Source: Bacteroidales bacterium (lineage in GTDB: Bacteria; Bacteroidota; Bacteroidia; Bacteroidales; F082). From it: a stretch of DNA of 64,000 bases. The notes beneath the pieces are model-generated. The model worked only from the letters and a program-made list of their open reading frames with translations. It did no database searches and was not told where the DNA came from. The number at the start of each line of letters is the position of its first letter. Position 1 is the first letter of the stretch. This document shows, one piece after another, positions 15,725-24,737 of this stretch. Made by a program: the position numbers and the translations under genes. Where the stretch lies: contig JAEEJS010000001.1 of the NCBI GenBank assembly GCA_016282015.1, positions 62,001 to 126,000 on the forward strand. The letters are read 5' to 3'.

Positions 15725-17755
15725 TTAATTTCTAATTATAATCACTGCTCCGCCGCCACTCTTCAGTTCGATGCTGATTTTGTTGTCGCGGAAATCTTCA
15801 TCGTCGCGGTTGCCTCTGAGCTCCGAACTGTTGGTGATTACTTTGTAGTCTTCGGCATATCTGTTGGCGTTGACTCCGTCTACGAAGGCTTTGATATTGT
15901 CGGTTTTCACTCCGATTTTATCCAAATCTATTTCTATAGTTCTGGCATCCCAGTTGGTGATGGCACCTACGTACCATGTGTCGCCCGAGCGTCTTGCAAT
16001 CACTGCATATTCACCCAGTTTGCCGTCGAGGGCGACTGTTTCGTCCCACACTGTAGGAATACCGGCAATGTAATCGACGCACTCCTGGTCTTGCATGTAC
16101 TTGGTCGGGCTGTCGCATAGCATGTTGAACGGCGACTCGAATATCACATACTCAGCCAGCTGGCGGCAGCGTGTGCCTTGGCTCATGGGGTTGGTGTAAA
16201 TGGCACGGAAATGGTATTTCGTAGCGTTGTCCATGGCGCCCTGTGTGTAATCCAGGTTGCCGGCCACCATTCTGATGTAAGGTATCATGCACTCGTAGTT
16301 GACCTGGTTGAGGTCGTCGTCCCATTTCGACTGCTCCAAACCGTAAACTCCTTCGAAGTTCAGCACGTTAGGGTAGGTGCGGCTCAGTCCAGTGGGTTTG
16401 TATGCTCCGTGGAAATCTATGAACAGATGGTATTTGGCTGCCATGGCCGCCATGCGGTAATAGAAATCAACCACCTTCTGGTCGTCGCGGTCCATGAAGT
16501 CTACTTTAAATCCTTTTATACCCATCTCACTGTAATACTTGCACACATTTTCCATGTCTCTGTCTATGGCGTAGTAGCCGGCCCACAGCACCAGTCCTAC
16601 GTTGCGCTCTTTGGCGTAAGCTACAAGTTCCTCCAGATTGATCTCCGGCACGACCATGAAAAGGTCGGCCTGCTTGTTCACAGCCCAGCCCTCGTCCAGA
16701 ATCACGTATTCTATGCCGTTGGCCGAGGCGAAATCTATATAATATTTATAGGTGTCGTTGTTGACTCCGGCTTTGAAGTCGACTCCCCAAATGTTCCAGT
16801 TGTTCCACCAGTCCCAAGCTACCTTGCCGGGCTTGATCCAGCTCACATCCTTCACTCTGGACGGAGATGCCAGTTTGTAAACCATATCGCTGTTCATCAG
16901 CTCGGCGTCATTTTCTGAGATCACCATCGCTCTCCAAGGGAAGTCGCGGCTGCCGGCTACTTTGGCAACATAGTTCTCACGTTCTTTCACCACCATCTGC
17001 AGCATGTTGTGTCCGCCCTGTTCCTCTACTTTAGGGTAGGTTGACTGCACCCCTTCCAAGCTGTTGCCCTTGCCCTTGCGGAAAAAAGTGCCGGGATAGT
17101 CTTCCAGATCAGACTCCACTATCACAGCTTTTTTGCCGTCCTTCAGACATATTAATAAAGGTGTGAACGCTATGCGCTCCACATCCATTTTCGAAATCGA
17201 ATCAACGGTATACTGACTCTCGAACGAGGTAAAAAACTGCTGAGTCAGGAAATCGCCTTCGCCTTTGCGTGCATTCACGTATGGAATGTAAGCCGTATAA
17301 TCGTCGTCGAAGCAATAGTTGACATTCTCCTTCTTGACTATGATTTGGTTTTTGAAACTTGTCGAGAAACGGTAAGCCACTCCGTCGTCAAAAACTCTGA
17401 AGGTCAGTTTGTAATTCTCTTTAAAATTGACAATCAATTCGTTATAGTTGTTTCTGACTTGGGCTTTTTTGTAAAAATCGGCACTGATAATCTCGTCAAC
17501 AGTCTTGTTTTTCACATTTTTCACCTTGCCTCTGACGCCTAAAACCTTGCCGTCGTTCAACTCCATGGAGATAGGGGAGTCGGCTATGATTTGAGTGCCA
17601 TTGTGCATTACCGAATAGCTCACTGTCTCATCAATGTTTACCGTCACTTCAATCTTGGCATCAGGCGATTTCAAACTGTAGGTTCTTTGTGCGTTAAGGC
17701 TGCTAATTCCGCAAATTCCCAAAATCATTGCTATCAATACCAGTGTTCTTTTCAT
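15725..17755 (-). CDS. Glycoside hydrolase family 97 (SusB-like alpha-glycosidase)
   Basis: A 676-residue exported enzyme, starting MKRTLVLIAMILGICGISSLNAQ (signal peptide), probably periplasmic. It has the GH97 layout: an N-terminal beta-sandwich (RTYSLKSPDAKIEVTVNIDETVSYSV), a TIM barrel (KVAWDWWNNWNIWG, YVILDEGWA, LVLWAGYY, GFKVDFMDRDDQ, LFIDFHGAYKPTGLSRTYPN, GVYGLEQSKW) and a C-terminal sheet. Asp419 in KVDFMD is placed like the nucleophile of retaining GH97 alpha-galactosidases (Asp415 in BtGal97a), so I infer the retaining subgroup rather than true inverting SusB. No susC/susD pair is nearby. The ATG at 17755 is preferred because it places the signal peptide at the N-terminus. Confidence 0.9.
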   Translation of the reverse strand: MKRTLVLIAMILGICGISSLNAQRTYSLKSPDAKIEVTVNIDETVSYSVMHNGTQIIADSPISMELNDGKVLGVRGKVKNVKNKTVDEIISADFYKKAQVRNNYNELIVNFKENYKLTFRVFDDGVAYRFSTSFKNQIIVKKENVNYCFDDDYTAYIPYVNARKGEGDFLTQQFFTSFESQYTVDSISKMDVERIAFTPLLICLKDGKKAVIVESDLEDYPGTFFRKGKGNSLEGVQSTYPKVEEQGGHNMLQMVVKERENYVAKVAGSRDFPWRAMVISENDAELMNSDMVYKLASPSRVKDVSWIKPGKVAWDWWNNWNIWGVDFKAGVNNDTYKYYIDFASANGIEYVILDEGWAVNKQADLFMVVPEINLEELVAYAKERNVGLVLWAGYYAIDRDMENVCKYYSEMGIKGFKVDFMDRDDQKVVDFYYRMAAMAAKYHLFIDFHGAYKPTGLSRTYPNVLNFEGVYGLEQSKWDDDLNQVNYECMIPYIRMVAGNLDYTQGAMDNATKYHFRAIYTNPMSQGTRCRQLAEYVIFESPFNMLCDSPTKYMQDQECVDYIAGIPTVWDETVALDGKLGEYAVIARRSGDTWYVGAITNWDARTIEIDLDKIGVKTDNIKAFVDGVNANRYAEDYKVITNSSELRGNRDDEDFRDNKISIELKSGGGAVIIIRN

Positions 17756-17801
17756 ATTCTTAAATTTTAAATCTATAAATTCAATTGTCAAAATTTCTTT
17801 A

Positions 17802-17833
17802 CAAAATTAAAGAGAAAATCATTTCCTATCAAA
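17802..17833 (-). promoter_or_regulatory. Promoter of the GH97 gene
   Basis: On the reverse strand, TTTG (17833-17830), 20 bases, then TAATTTTG (17809-17802). This is a full match to the Bacteroidota consensus. It partly overlaps the divergent pepE promoter region. Confidence 0.7.
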
Positions 17834-17841
17834 AAAAACTT

Positions 17842-17849
17842 TATCTTTG
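17842..17849 (+). promoter_or_regulatory. -7 element of pepE
   Basis: TATCTTTG, 23 bases before the ATG at 17873. It lies 9 bases from the -33 element of the divergent GH97 promoter, so polymerase binding at the two may compete. Confidence 0.55.
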
Positions 17850-17872
17850 TGAAAATTTTAACGGATACAAAT

Positions 17873-18634
17873 ATGAGAAATTTACTTTTAATCAGCAATT
17901 CAACAAACTTTGGTGAACCATATTTGGCTTGGGCAATGACCCAGCTTGAACAGTTTTTCGACAAGAACAAACTCGGAGCAGAAAGTAAGGTGGCTTTTGT
18001 GCCTTTTGCCGGTGTTTTCATTGGCGGCAACCCATATCCGAAGAGCTATGACGCTTATACAGAGAAGGTTAAGAAGGTCTTTAACGAGAAACTGGGTGTC
18101 AAAAAGTTTGTCTCGGTTCACGAAGTGGAAGACAAAGTCGGTCTGGTTAAGACTGCAGACTGCATAGTAGTGGGCGGCGGCAATACCTTCCATCTGGTTG
18201 CCGAGTTGCACAAGTTCGGCCTGATGCAAGCCATAGCCGAATGTGCCAACAACGGCACACCATACATCGGATGGAGCGCTGGCTCGAACATAGCCTGCCC
18301 GACCTTGTGCACAACCAACGATATGCCTATAGTACAGCCCGCCAGCTTTAATACCTTGAATCTGGTGCCATTCCAGATAAATCCTCACTATCTCGACCCT
18401 CATCCGGAAATCGACAAGATGATCAAACACGGAGGAGAGACACGTCAGGACCGTATCAACGAATACCTCGCCGTCCGTCAGGATATGAAGGTGGTCGGCT
18501 TGCGTGAAGCCACAGCCATCTGGGTGATTGGCGACAAGTACTACCTCAAGGGTGGCAAGAAGATGATGATTTTCCAGTATGGTAAGGAACCTGTCGAGCT
18601 TGAGCCGAATCAGGAGATTACAAAATTTGTTTAA
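17873..18634 (+). CDS. pepE: Dipeptidase E, alpha-aspartyl dipeptidase (peptidase S51)
   Basis: A cytoplasmic serine dipeptidase specific for N-terminal Asp (Asp-X dipeptides). The nucleophile is Ser135 in GWSAGSN, the S51 elbow; VVGGGNTFHLVAEL, FQINPHYLDPHP and GLREATAIWV are further family motifs. At 253 residues it is somewhat longer than the E. coli enzyme (229). The GTG at 17849 overlaps the -7 element, so I used the ATG at 17873. It is transcribed alone; the next operon has its own promoter starting 3 bases after the stop codon. Confidence 0.92.
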   Translation: MRNLLLISNSTNFGEPYLAWAMTQLEQFFDKNKLGAESKVAFVPFAGVFIGGNPYPKSYDAYTEKVKKVFNEKLGVKKFVSVHEVEDKVGLVKTADCIVVGGGNTFHLVAELHKFGLMQAIAECANNGTPYIGWSAGSNIACPTLCTTNDMPIVQPASFNTLNLVPFQINPHYLDPHPEIDKMIKHGGETRQDRINEYLAVRQDMKVVGLREATAIWVIGDKYYLKGGKKMMIFQYGKEPVELEPNQEITKFV

Positions 18635-18636
18635 AA

Positions 18637-18668
18637 TTTGTTTTTCTATTTGAAAAGAATTATCTTTG
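18637..18668 (+). promoter_or_regulatory. Promoter of the LPP20-like/calcium ATPase operon
   Basis: TTTG (18637-18640), exactly 20 bases, then TATCTTTG (18661-18668) followed by CA. This is one of the best promoter matches in the window. The ATG follows 21 bases later. Confidence 0.8.
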
Positions 18669-18689
18669 CAGGTTGAAATACATGAGATA

Positions 18690-19628
18690 ATGAAAAAGAT
18701 ACTGATAATCGCTATGGCCCTTTTGATTCCATTCTGTGCATTTGCTCAGAAAAAAGGGTTCAAGCTGGTCGAGAGTAATCCGACCGAGAAACCGAAATGG
18801 GTTACTGAAAAGGAACGTATAGACTATATCTACGTCAAGAATCAGGAAGGCAGTACTTTGGCTGACGCCAAGGGAGCGGCCATGAAGGTGATAGTCGACG
18901 ACATCTCAATGTCGGTGGCTGTCAACGTGGAAGGTGAAATCATCGACAAGGCTATGACAACCATTGACGGTGACAATATGAGCTTCCAGGAGGAATACAT
19001 CAACAGAACGGTTACCAGAATAGCCAAATTGCCAGCCATTCAAGGCGTTACCATTCAAAAGGCGGATGTCTATTACGAACGTTATTACAACAAGAAAAGC
19101 GGAGAGGAATATTATCTGGTTTCACTCCGTTACCCTTATTCGGAGTTCGACAGAAGAGATCTGATTGAGGCATACAATGCTCAGGAAAAGGCCATCAACG
19201 ATGATATCAAGAAGTATAACGACGAGGTGGAAACCGTTACCAGCATTGAGGATATCAGCAAGAATATCACCTACCTTAACGGTATCAAGAAGGAACTCGA
19301 GGACACCGACACCAGAATCCACAAAATCAATTCCATCATCAATTTGTACAACGATATTTGCAAATCCATCATAATTGAGGTGGTTGAAAACAATCCGGAG
19401 CACATGGCTGTGCGCATGGTTTACAAAAACAGAACCATCACCACTTCGCAGAAGCCTTCGATTTCTTCATCATGTGCAAAGGATTTCGATGTCAGATACG
19501 AAAAAGGTATCTGCCACATCAATTTCGACAGTTATGACTGCTATGAGCAGGACGAGCCGACCATAAAGATAGTGTTCAAGGCTTGCTCAAGCAAACCAAG
19601 CAAACAGATTAGAATTAAATTCAGATAA
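18690..19628 (+). CDS. Exported protein with LPP20-like region, first gene of a five-gene operon
   Basis: A 312-residue protein with signal peptide MKKILIIAMALLIPFCAFAQ. I cannot name a function. Residues about 30-165 (KPKWVTEKERIDYIYV, then DAKGAAMKVIVDDISMSVAV, then YYLVSLRYPYSEFD) follow the plan of LPP20-type lipoprotein domains: a P-x-W start, then a helix of A-rich repeats giving way to V-x-V strands. A helical, probably coiled-coil segment follows (about 165-225), then a C-terminal beta-rich domain with four cysteines. There is no lipobox, so the protein is probably periplasmic. The two following genes encode similar exported proteins, suggesting a joint complex. The LPP20 resemblance is by eye and needs a profile search. 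Confidence 0.7.
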   Translation: MKKILIIAMALLIPFCAFAQKKGFKLVESNPTEKPKWVTEKERIDYIYVKNQEGSTLADAKGAAMKVIVDDISMSVAVNVEGEIIDKAMTTIDGDNMSFQEEYINRTVTRIAKLPAIQGVTIQKADVYYERYYNKKSGEEYYLVSLRYPYSEFDRRDLIEAYNAQEKAINDDIKKYNDEVETVTSIEDISKNITYLNGIKKELEDTDTRIHKINSIINLYNDICKSIIIEVVENNPEHMAVRMVYKNRTITTSQKPSISSSCAKDFDVRYEKGICHINFDSYDCYEQDEPTIKIVFKACSSKPSKQIRIKFR

Positions 19629-19684
19629 TATTTATGCGGAAGCCGAAAAGCAAAGAGTAGGCGTTAACTAAAATTTCAATTAAA

Positions 19685-20227
19685 ATGAAAAAAATCGGTT
19701 TATTCATGTGCGCCGCAGTTCTCGGAATGATGGTCATTTCATGCGGCTCAAGCAAAGAAGTTGCAACTGCAAAGGACGATCATTGCTGCTTGTCAACAAA
19801 GGATGCATTCAGAGCTGAAGGCTCATTCATGGCTCAGTATGAAACCATGGAACCAAAGGCAAAACAGAATGCCGCTAACAATGCCCGTCAGGAACTCGCA
19901 ACCATGATGCAGGCAACTGTGGAGAGAGTTATTGACGACTATGCTTCAACATATGTTGATGGCGACGCAATGGACTTCAAAGAAAGTGTTAAGGAACTCA
20001 GCCGCACTGTTGTAAAACAGGTTGTGAAGAACTCAGTCCCTGCTATCCCGGGCTGGAGCGAGAAGAAGACCAATGGCACCATGTTCTATGTCTGCCTCGA
20101 AACAGATCCTAACGCTCTCCTCGACGGTATCAAGGAGAAAGTCTCTAACGATGCCAAACTCAGAACCGACTTTGAATATGAGAAATTCAAACAGGTCTTC
20201 GAGAAAGAAATGGAGAATTTACAATAA
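19685..20227 (+). CDS. LPP20-like lipoprotein
   Basis: A 180-residue lipoprotein: MKKIGLFMCAAVLGMMVISC with lipid-modified Cys20. The mature part resembles an LPP20-type domain: KAKQNAANNARQELATMMQATVERVIDDY is the Ala-rich helix, followed by SVKELSRTVVKQVVKNSVPAIPGWSEKKTNGTMFYVCLETD, where the strand after the helix bears VCLETD. A Cys-Cys pair (HCCLS) follows the anchor. It is the second gene of the operon, 56 bases after the first and 3 bases before the third. The biological role is unknown. Confidence 0.75.
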   Translation: MKKIGLFMCAAVLGMMVISCGSSKEVATAKDDHCCLSTKDAFRAEGSFMAQYETMEPKAKQNAANNARQELATMMQATVERVIDDYASTYVDGDAMDFKESVKELSRTVVKQVVKNSVPAIPGWSEKKTNGTMFYVCLETDPNALLDGIKEKVSNDAKLRTDFEYEKFKQVFEKEMENLQ

Positions 20228-20230
20228 TCA

Positions 20231-21571
20231 ATGGCAAAAAGATTATTCCTAACAATAGTCTTGGCCATAGCTGTTAGCCTTGGAGCTAACGCAAAAATGG
20301 CAGATACGGGGAGTCAGAACGGCTCTCCCGTATCTGCTTATGATGCTTTGCCATTGTGGTTTTTCAGCCCGACAGGTCCTGTGGGTGTGTCCGATCCTTA
20401 CCTCGATGAGGAAGCGGCTCTCAACCAGGCGGTTGGCCGGGCTTTGTTCATGTATATGATATCAGACAGCTTGAATCTGATGTCGGTTTATGAGCTTTAT
20501 TATCATAATGAGACAGTGGGTGACAACGGCTCTGTCAACGAACAACAGTCACATGGCATGCTTGTGTTCAATGCACAAAACCATTATTTGAATTATGAGA
20601 TAGCCGAGATGTGTTATACCGAATACAACGAGGCTGTAGTTATGCTCAACGTCTATGCGGGCTATGATGATGATATGCTAAAAGACGTTGAATGTGCGGG
20701 CGATTACATGTTTTATTTTGACGGGGCCGAGAAAAATCCGGATTTCGGCGATATGATGTACATGAATCTGCGTACTCCGGATGAATTTGTGGAAAGGCAG
20801 GAATGGACGACCAAGACCGAGGGCAACATAGTGCTGGTTTATTCCAATACTGACACTGTGCAGACCAGGATTTTGGACAAGTGGTGCCGTTATACCGACG
20901 GAGGCACAACGTCCCCAAACGCCGTATTCCAAACTACCAGACACGGGCTGTGGCGTGCGATGACCGATACTTTCGTGCAATCGTTGTCCAACTTTGTCCC
21001 GCGCAAGACCTTGCTTGGAACCACCAACAAAATAGCTTCCGACACATACGGTTACAATGACGACATGGATTATCACAACAAAATCCAGGATTTGACACGA
21101 TTGGTATACAAGACCAAGGTATCTTGCATATTGGCGGCCATGTCGATAGAAGACGGAAAGCTGAGCGCTGATTGGGTGATTGTTGAGGATGGCAGCAACG
21201 GGAGTAATGAAAATGAGCAGGGGAACTGTTATTCATACGAGTCTGTGGGTTATGAGGGACTCGTCTATACGGAACATTCAAAAACCAAAAACGAAGCCAG
21301 GCGTATAGCCATGATGTTCGCCAAAAACGAACTCGCCAAAATGTCGAAAACAAATATCTCCAGCACTGTGGACGATTTTACCGTCAGTGAGGAGGATGCT
21401 TTTTATATGAGATATTGCGACTCGACCCAGTCGTCGACCAACATGTTGCTGTTTGACGCGGTTGACATACAGGTGGAGGCGCCGGAAATAGTCAATGGTT
21501 ATTATAAGGCAAAAATGGAATCCCGAGTCAGTAAAGGCAAAGTGATTCCGTTTATAAAAAGAAACAAGTAG
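20231..21571 (+). CDS. Exported protein with LPP20-like segment, third gene of the operon
   Basis: A 446-residue protein with signal peptide MAKRLFLTIVLAIAVSLGANA and no lipobox. The N-terminal DALPLWFFSPTGPVGVSDPYLDEEAALNQAVGRALFMYMI and the C-terminal SKTKNEARRIAMMFAKNELAKMSKTNISS segments both look like the Ala-rich helix of LPP20-type domains, suggesting two degenerate copies. The region between is rich in acidic and aromatic residues. It starts 3 bases after the lipoprotein gene and ends 5 bases before the calcium ATPase gene, so all are surely co-transcribed. I recognise no enzyme motif. Confidence 0.65.
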   Translation: MAKRLFLTIVLAIAVSLGANAKMADTGSQNGSPVSAYDALPLWFFSPTGPVGVSDPYLDEEAALNQAVGRALFMYMISDSLNLMSVYELYYHNETVGDNGSVNEQQSHGMLVFNAQNHYLNYEIAEMCYTEYNEAVVMLNVYAGYDDDMLKDVECAGDYMFYFDGAEKNPDFGDMMYMNLRTPDEFVERQEWTTKTEGNIVLVYSNTDTVQTRILDKWCRYTDGGTTSPNAVFQTTRHGLWRAMTDTFVQSLSNFVPRKTLLGTTNKIASDTYGYNDDMDYHNKIQDLTRLVYKTKVSCILAAMSIEDGKLSADWVIVEDGSNGSNENEQGNCYSYESVGYEGLVYTEHSKTKNEARRIAMMFAKNELAKMSKTNISSTVDDFTVSEEDAFYMRYCDSTQSSTNMLLFDAVDIQVEAPEIVNGYYKAKMESRVSKGKVIPFIKRNK

Positions 21572-21576
21572 TTCAG

Positions 21577-24303
21577 ATGAAGTACCAGGGCCTTAATGCC
21601 GAACAAGTTGAGAAAAGCCGTGCCGAACACGGCTTTAATATTTTAACTCCACCCAAGAAGGAGTCTATTTTTCATCAGTTTATCTGCAAATTCCAAGATC
21701 CTATCATCCGCATACTGCTGATAGCGCTGGTTTTGGCTATAGGTGTAGCTGTCTATCAGTACTTTACCACTTCCGAGGGAGTGGGCGTGCTGTTGGAGCC
21801 TCTGGGCATATTCCTGGCAGTGATGCTGGCGACAGGGGTGGGGTTTGCCTTTGAAGTGAGCGCCAACAAGAAATTTGACATACTCAACAGGATGAACGAT
21901 GAGGAGTCTGTCAAGGTGATTCGTGACGGCAATGTCACACAGGTGCAGCGCCGTGAAATTGTGGTGGGCGATTTGGTGATGGTTGAGACCGGCGACGAAG
22001 TGCCTGCCGACGGCATTCTCCTGGAGTGTTTCAGCCTGCAGGTGAACGAGGCCGACCTTACCGGTGAACCCATGGCCCGCAAAACCACAGACGAAAACGA
22101 GTTTGACCCGGAAGCCACATATCCTTCCAACTGCTTAATGCGTGGCAGCAAGATAATAGACGGACACGGGGTTATGCAGGTGGTGAAAGTGGGAGATAGC
22201 ACCGAGTGGGGCAAGGTTTACAAGGGCTCTCAAATAGACAATAAAATCAAGACACCGCTTAACATACAGCTCGACAAGCTGGGCAGTGTCATAAGTATAG
22301 GCAGTTACATAGTGGCTGCAATCATTGTGGTCATACGCTTTGTGATGTATTTCACACATCCGGAGACAAATACCGAGACTGTCGACTGGCTGGCGTTCGC
22401 CCATTATGCCCTCAATACCTTGATGATGGCAGTCACTATCATAGTGGTGGCTGTGCCTGAGGGCCTTCCGATGAGCGTGACTCTCAGTTTGGCTTTGAGC
22501 ATGAGACGTATGCTGACCACCAACAACCTCGTCCGAAAGATGCATGCCTGCGAGACCATGGGCGCCGCTACAGTGATTTGCACCGACAAGACCGGCACTT
22601 TGACAAAAAACCAGATGACCGTTAGCGATGTGCTGATTTACAGTCCTATGGACAAGCTGCTGGAGGAATGTATTTCGGTCAATACCACGGCTTTTCTCGA
22701 CTTGACCGATGGTCATAGGACTAAGGTTATAGGCAATCCTACCGAAGGTGCTCTGCTGATGTGGATGCACGGCAAGGGAGTCAATTATCTTGAATACAGG
22801 GATAATATGACACTATATCAAAGGGTGCCGTTCTCGACCAAGTACAAGTTCATGGCTACGGTGATGGAGTCGAAGGTGTTCGGCAAGCCAATGTTTTACG
22901 TCAAGGGAGCTCCTGAGATATTGCTGCGCCATTGTGACAAGGTCATGACTCAAAATGGAATTGTGCCGATTGATTCTTATCTGACAAACATTGAAAATCA
23001 GATAGATGCATATAATAACAGGGCTATGCGTACTTTGGCCCTGGCATACAAGGCAGGTGACCCCAACGAGCATTCTTTCGATCCGGATACCGACGATTTG
23101 GTGGCTAACAATCTTATATTCCTGGCGGCAGTGGCCATAGCCGATCCTATCCGCCCTGATGTAGCCGAAGCCATTGACAGTTGTTTGAATGCTGGCATCG
23201 ACGTGAAGATAGTCACGGGCGATACCTCGGCCACAGCAATAGAAATAGGCCGACAGCTGGGCCTGTGGAAAGAGACTGACCAGCGAGACTTCAATCATAT
23301 CACCGGAAAGGATTTCGAGGAGTTGTCCGATGAGGAAGCCAAGCGCTGCATTCCTATGATTAAGATAATGTCGCGGGCGCGTCCTATGGACAAGGAACGT
23401 CTGGTGCGCCTGCAGCAAGCTTACGGCGAGGTGGTCGCTGTCACGGGCGACGGTACCAACGACGCGCCCGCGTTAAAATCGGCTCAAGTGGGCTTGTCGA
23501 TGGGCGATGGCACCACAGTTGCGAAAGAGGCGTCGGATATTACCATTTTGGACAACTCATTCCGAAGCATAGCACGCGCTGTGATGTGGGGACGCTCGCT
23601 CTACCTCAACATCCAGCGTTTCATACTGTTCCAGCTGACCATCAACGTGGCGGCTTGCCTGGTGGTGATGATTGGCGGCCTGCTTGGTACCGACATGGTG
23701 CTCACTGTGACTCAGATGCTTTGGGTAAACCTCATCATGGACACTTTTGCCGCTATGGCCTTGGCCTCGCTTCCACCATCGGAAAGCGTGATGAAGGAGA
23801 AACCTCGCTCCAAAACAGCGCATATACTCACAAAGCCTATGATTTACAACATTTTCATAGTGGGATTGCTGTTCTTTGTGATAATGTTCGGCTTTGTGCA
23901 GTATTTCAAGCATTGTGATGTCAGGTCGATTGCCGATTTCTCGTTGGTCGATTACCTTGGCAACTTCTTCAATTTCAGGATAATGGACGGTCATTGCTAT
24001 ACTCTTTACGAACATACTCTGACGTTCACTATCTTTGTGTTCATGCAGTTCTGGAATCTCTTCAATGCCAAAGCTTACCATACCGGAGCCTCAGCTTTCA
24101 AGCATATTACGGGCTACTTTGGCGGCTTTGAGCTGGCTTTGCTGATAATACTTGTCGGACAGGTGGTTATAGTCACCTTCCTTGGCGATATGTTCAATGT
24201 GGAGCCTCTTGGCTGGCGCGACTGGCTGATATGCTTTGTCGGGACATGCCCGGTGCTGTTGGTAGGGGAGATAGTCAGAGGTTTTATTAAAGATAAATGT
24301 TGA
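21577..24303 (+). CDS. Calcium-translocating P-type ATPase, PMCA type
   Basis: A 908-residue inner-membrane pump, probably exporting Ca2+ from the cytoplasm. Order: cation-ATPase N-domain, TM1-2, actuator domain (GDEVPADGILLE, VNEADLTGEP), TM3-4 with PEGLPMSVTLSLA, phosphorylation site DKTGTLTKNQ (Asp337), nucleotide domain (FSTKYKFMATV, FYVKGAPE), hinge VTGDGTNDAPALK, then six C-terminal membrane segments with QMLWVNLIMDTFAAMALA. PEGLP in TM4 and N-x-x-x-D in TM6 fit a type IIB pump. Co-transcription with three exported proteins suggests they act on, or respond to, the same envelope condition; this is inference. Confidence 0.92.
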   Translation: MKYQGLNAEQVEKSRAEHGFNILTPPKKESIFHQFICKFQDPIIRILLIALVLAIGVAVYQYFTTSEGVGVLLEPLGIFLAVMLATGVGFAFEVSANKKFDILNRMNDEESVKVIRDGNVTQVQRREIVVGDLVMVETGDEVPADGILLECFSLQVNEADLTGEPMARKTTDENEFDPEATYPSNCLMRGSKIIDGHGVMQVVKVGDSTEWGKVYKGSQIDNKIKTPLNIQLDKLGSVISIGSYIVAAIIVVIRFVMYFTHPETNTETVDWLAFAHYALNTLMMAVTIIVVAVPEGLPMSVTLSLALSMRRMLTTNNLVRKMHACETMGAATVICTDKTGTLTKNQMTVSDVLIYSPMDKLLEECISVNTTAFLDLTDGHRTKVIGNPTEGALLMWMHGKGVNYLEYRDNMTLYQRVPFSTKYKFMATVMESKVFGKPMFYVKGAPEILLRHCDKVMTQNGIVPIDSYLTNIENQIDAYNNRAMRTLALAYKAGDPNEHSFDPDTDDLVANNLIFLAAVAIADPIRPDVAEAIDSCLNAGIDVKIVTGDTSATAIEIGRQLGLWKETDQRDFNHITGKDFEELSDEEAKRCIPMIKIMSRARPMDKERLVRLQQAYGEVVAVTGDGTNDAPALKSAQVGLSMGDGTTVAKEASDITILDNSFRSIARAVMWGRSLYLNIQRFILFQLTINVAACLVVMIGGLLGTDMVLTVTQMLWVNLIMDTFAAMALASLPPSESVMKEKPRSKTAHILTKPMIYNIFIVGLLFFVIMFGFVQYFKHCDVRSIADFSLVDYLGNFFNFRIMDGHCYTLYEHTLTFTIFVFMQFWNLFNAKAYHTGASAFKHITGYFGGFELALLIILVGQVVIVTFLGDMFNVEPLGWRDWLICFVGTCPVLLVGEIVRGFIKDKC

Positions 24304-24305
24304 TT

Positions 24306-24737
24306 ATGAGAATACTGATTTTAAACGGACCCAATCTGAACCTGATAGGACGTCGCGAGCCTGAGATTTATGGCAAGCAATCGCTGGACGAATTCCTGAA
24401 TGAGCTTAAAAAACGTTATCCTCAGCATCAGGTTGATGCTTTCCAGACCAATCATGAGGGCGTGCTGATTGACAAACTGCATGAGGCTATGGACAAATAC
24501 GACGGGGTTGTCATCAATCCGGGCGGTTATGCCCATACATCAATAGCTCTGGCCGACGCTGTGCGTGCCATAGGAAAACCCGTGGTGGAGGTTCATATTT
24601 CCAATATTTACGAGAGGGAAGAGTACCGCCGTCATTCATTCACGGCTGAAGCCTGTGTGAAAGCTATAGCCGGACACGGCCTGGAAGGCTATGCCGAGGC
24701 TGTGGATTATCTTTTAGGAAAAGTCTTGCTCGTTTAA
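24306..24737 (+). CDS. aroQ: 3-dehydroquinate dehydratase, type II
   Basis: The third step of the shikimate pathway, dehydrating 3-dehydroquinate to 3-dehydroshikimate, by the dodecameric type II enzyme. The 143-residue length fits. LNGPNLNLIGRREPEIYG carries the lid Arg and catalytic Tyr, FQTNHEGVLID and INPGGYAHTSIALADA line the site, and EVHISN carries the catalytic His. The ATG at 24306 gives the classical MRILILNGPN start; an ATG at 24297 would overlap the ATPase stop codon. It is the last gene of the operon, and its 3' end overlaps the convergent glycosyltransferase gene by 24 bases. Confidence 0.95.
   Translation: MRILILNGPNLNLIGRREPEIYGKQSLDEFLNELKKRYPQHQVDAFQTNHEGVLIDKLHEAMDKYDGVVINPGGYAHTSIALADAVRAIGKPVVEVHISNIYEREEYRRHSFTAEACVKAIAGHGLEGYAEAVDYLLGKVLLV

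Noticed and set aside
16178-16918. 246-codon open frame on the + strand inside the GH97 gene
   Set aside because: It is an overlapping antisense frame with no recognisable motifs; the GH97 frame accounts for the DNA. The same holds for the antisense frames at 41788-42648, 38262-38918, 43860-44501 and 48590-49306.
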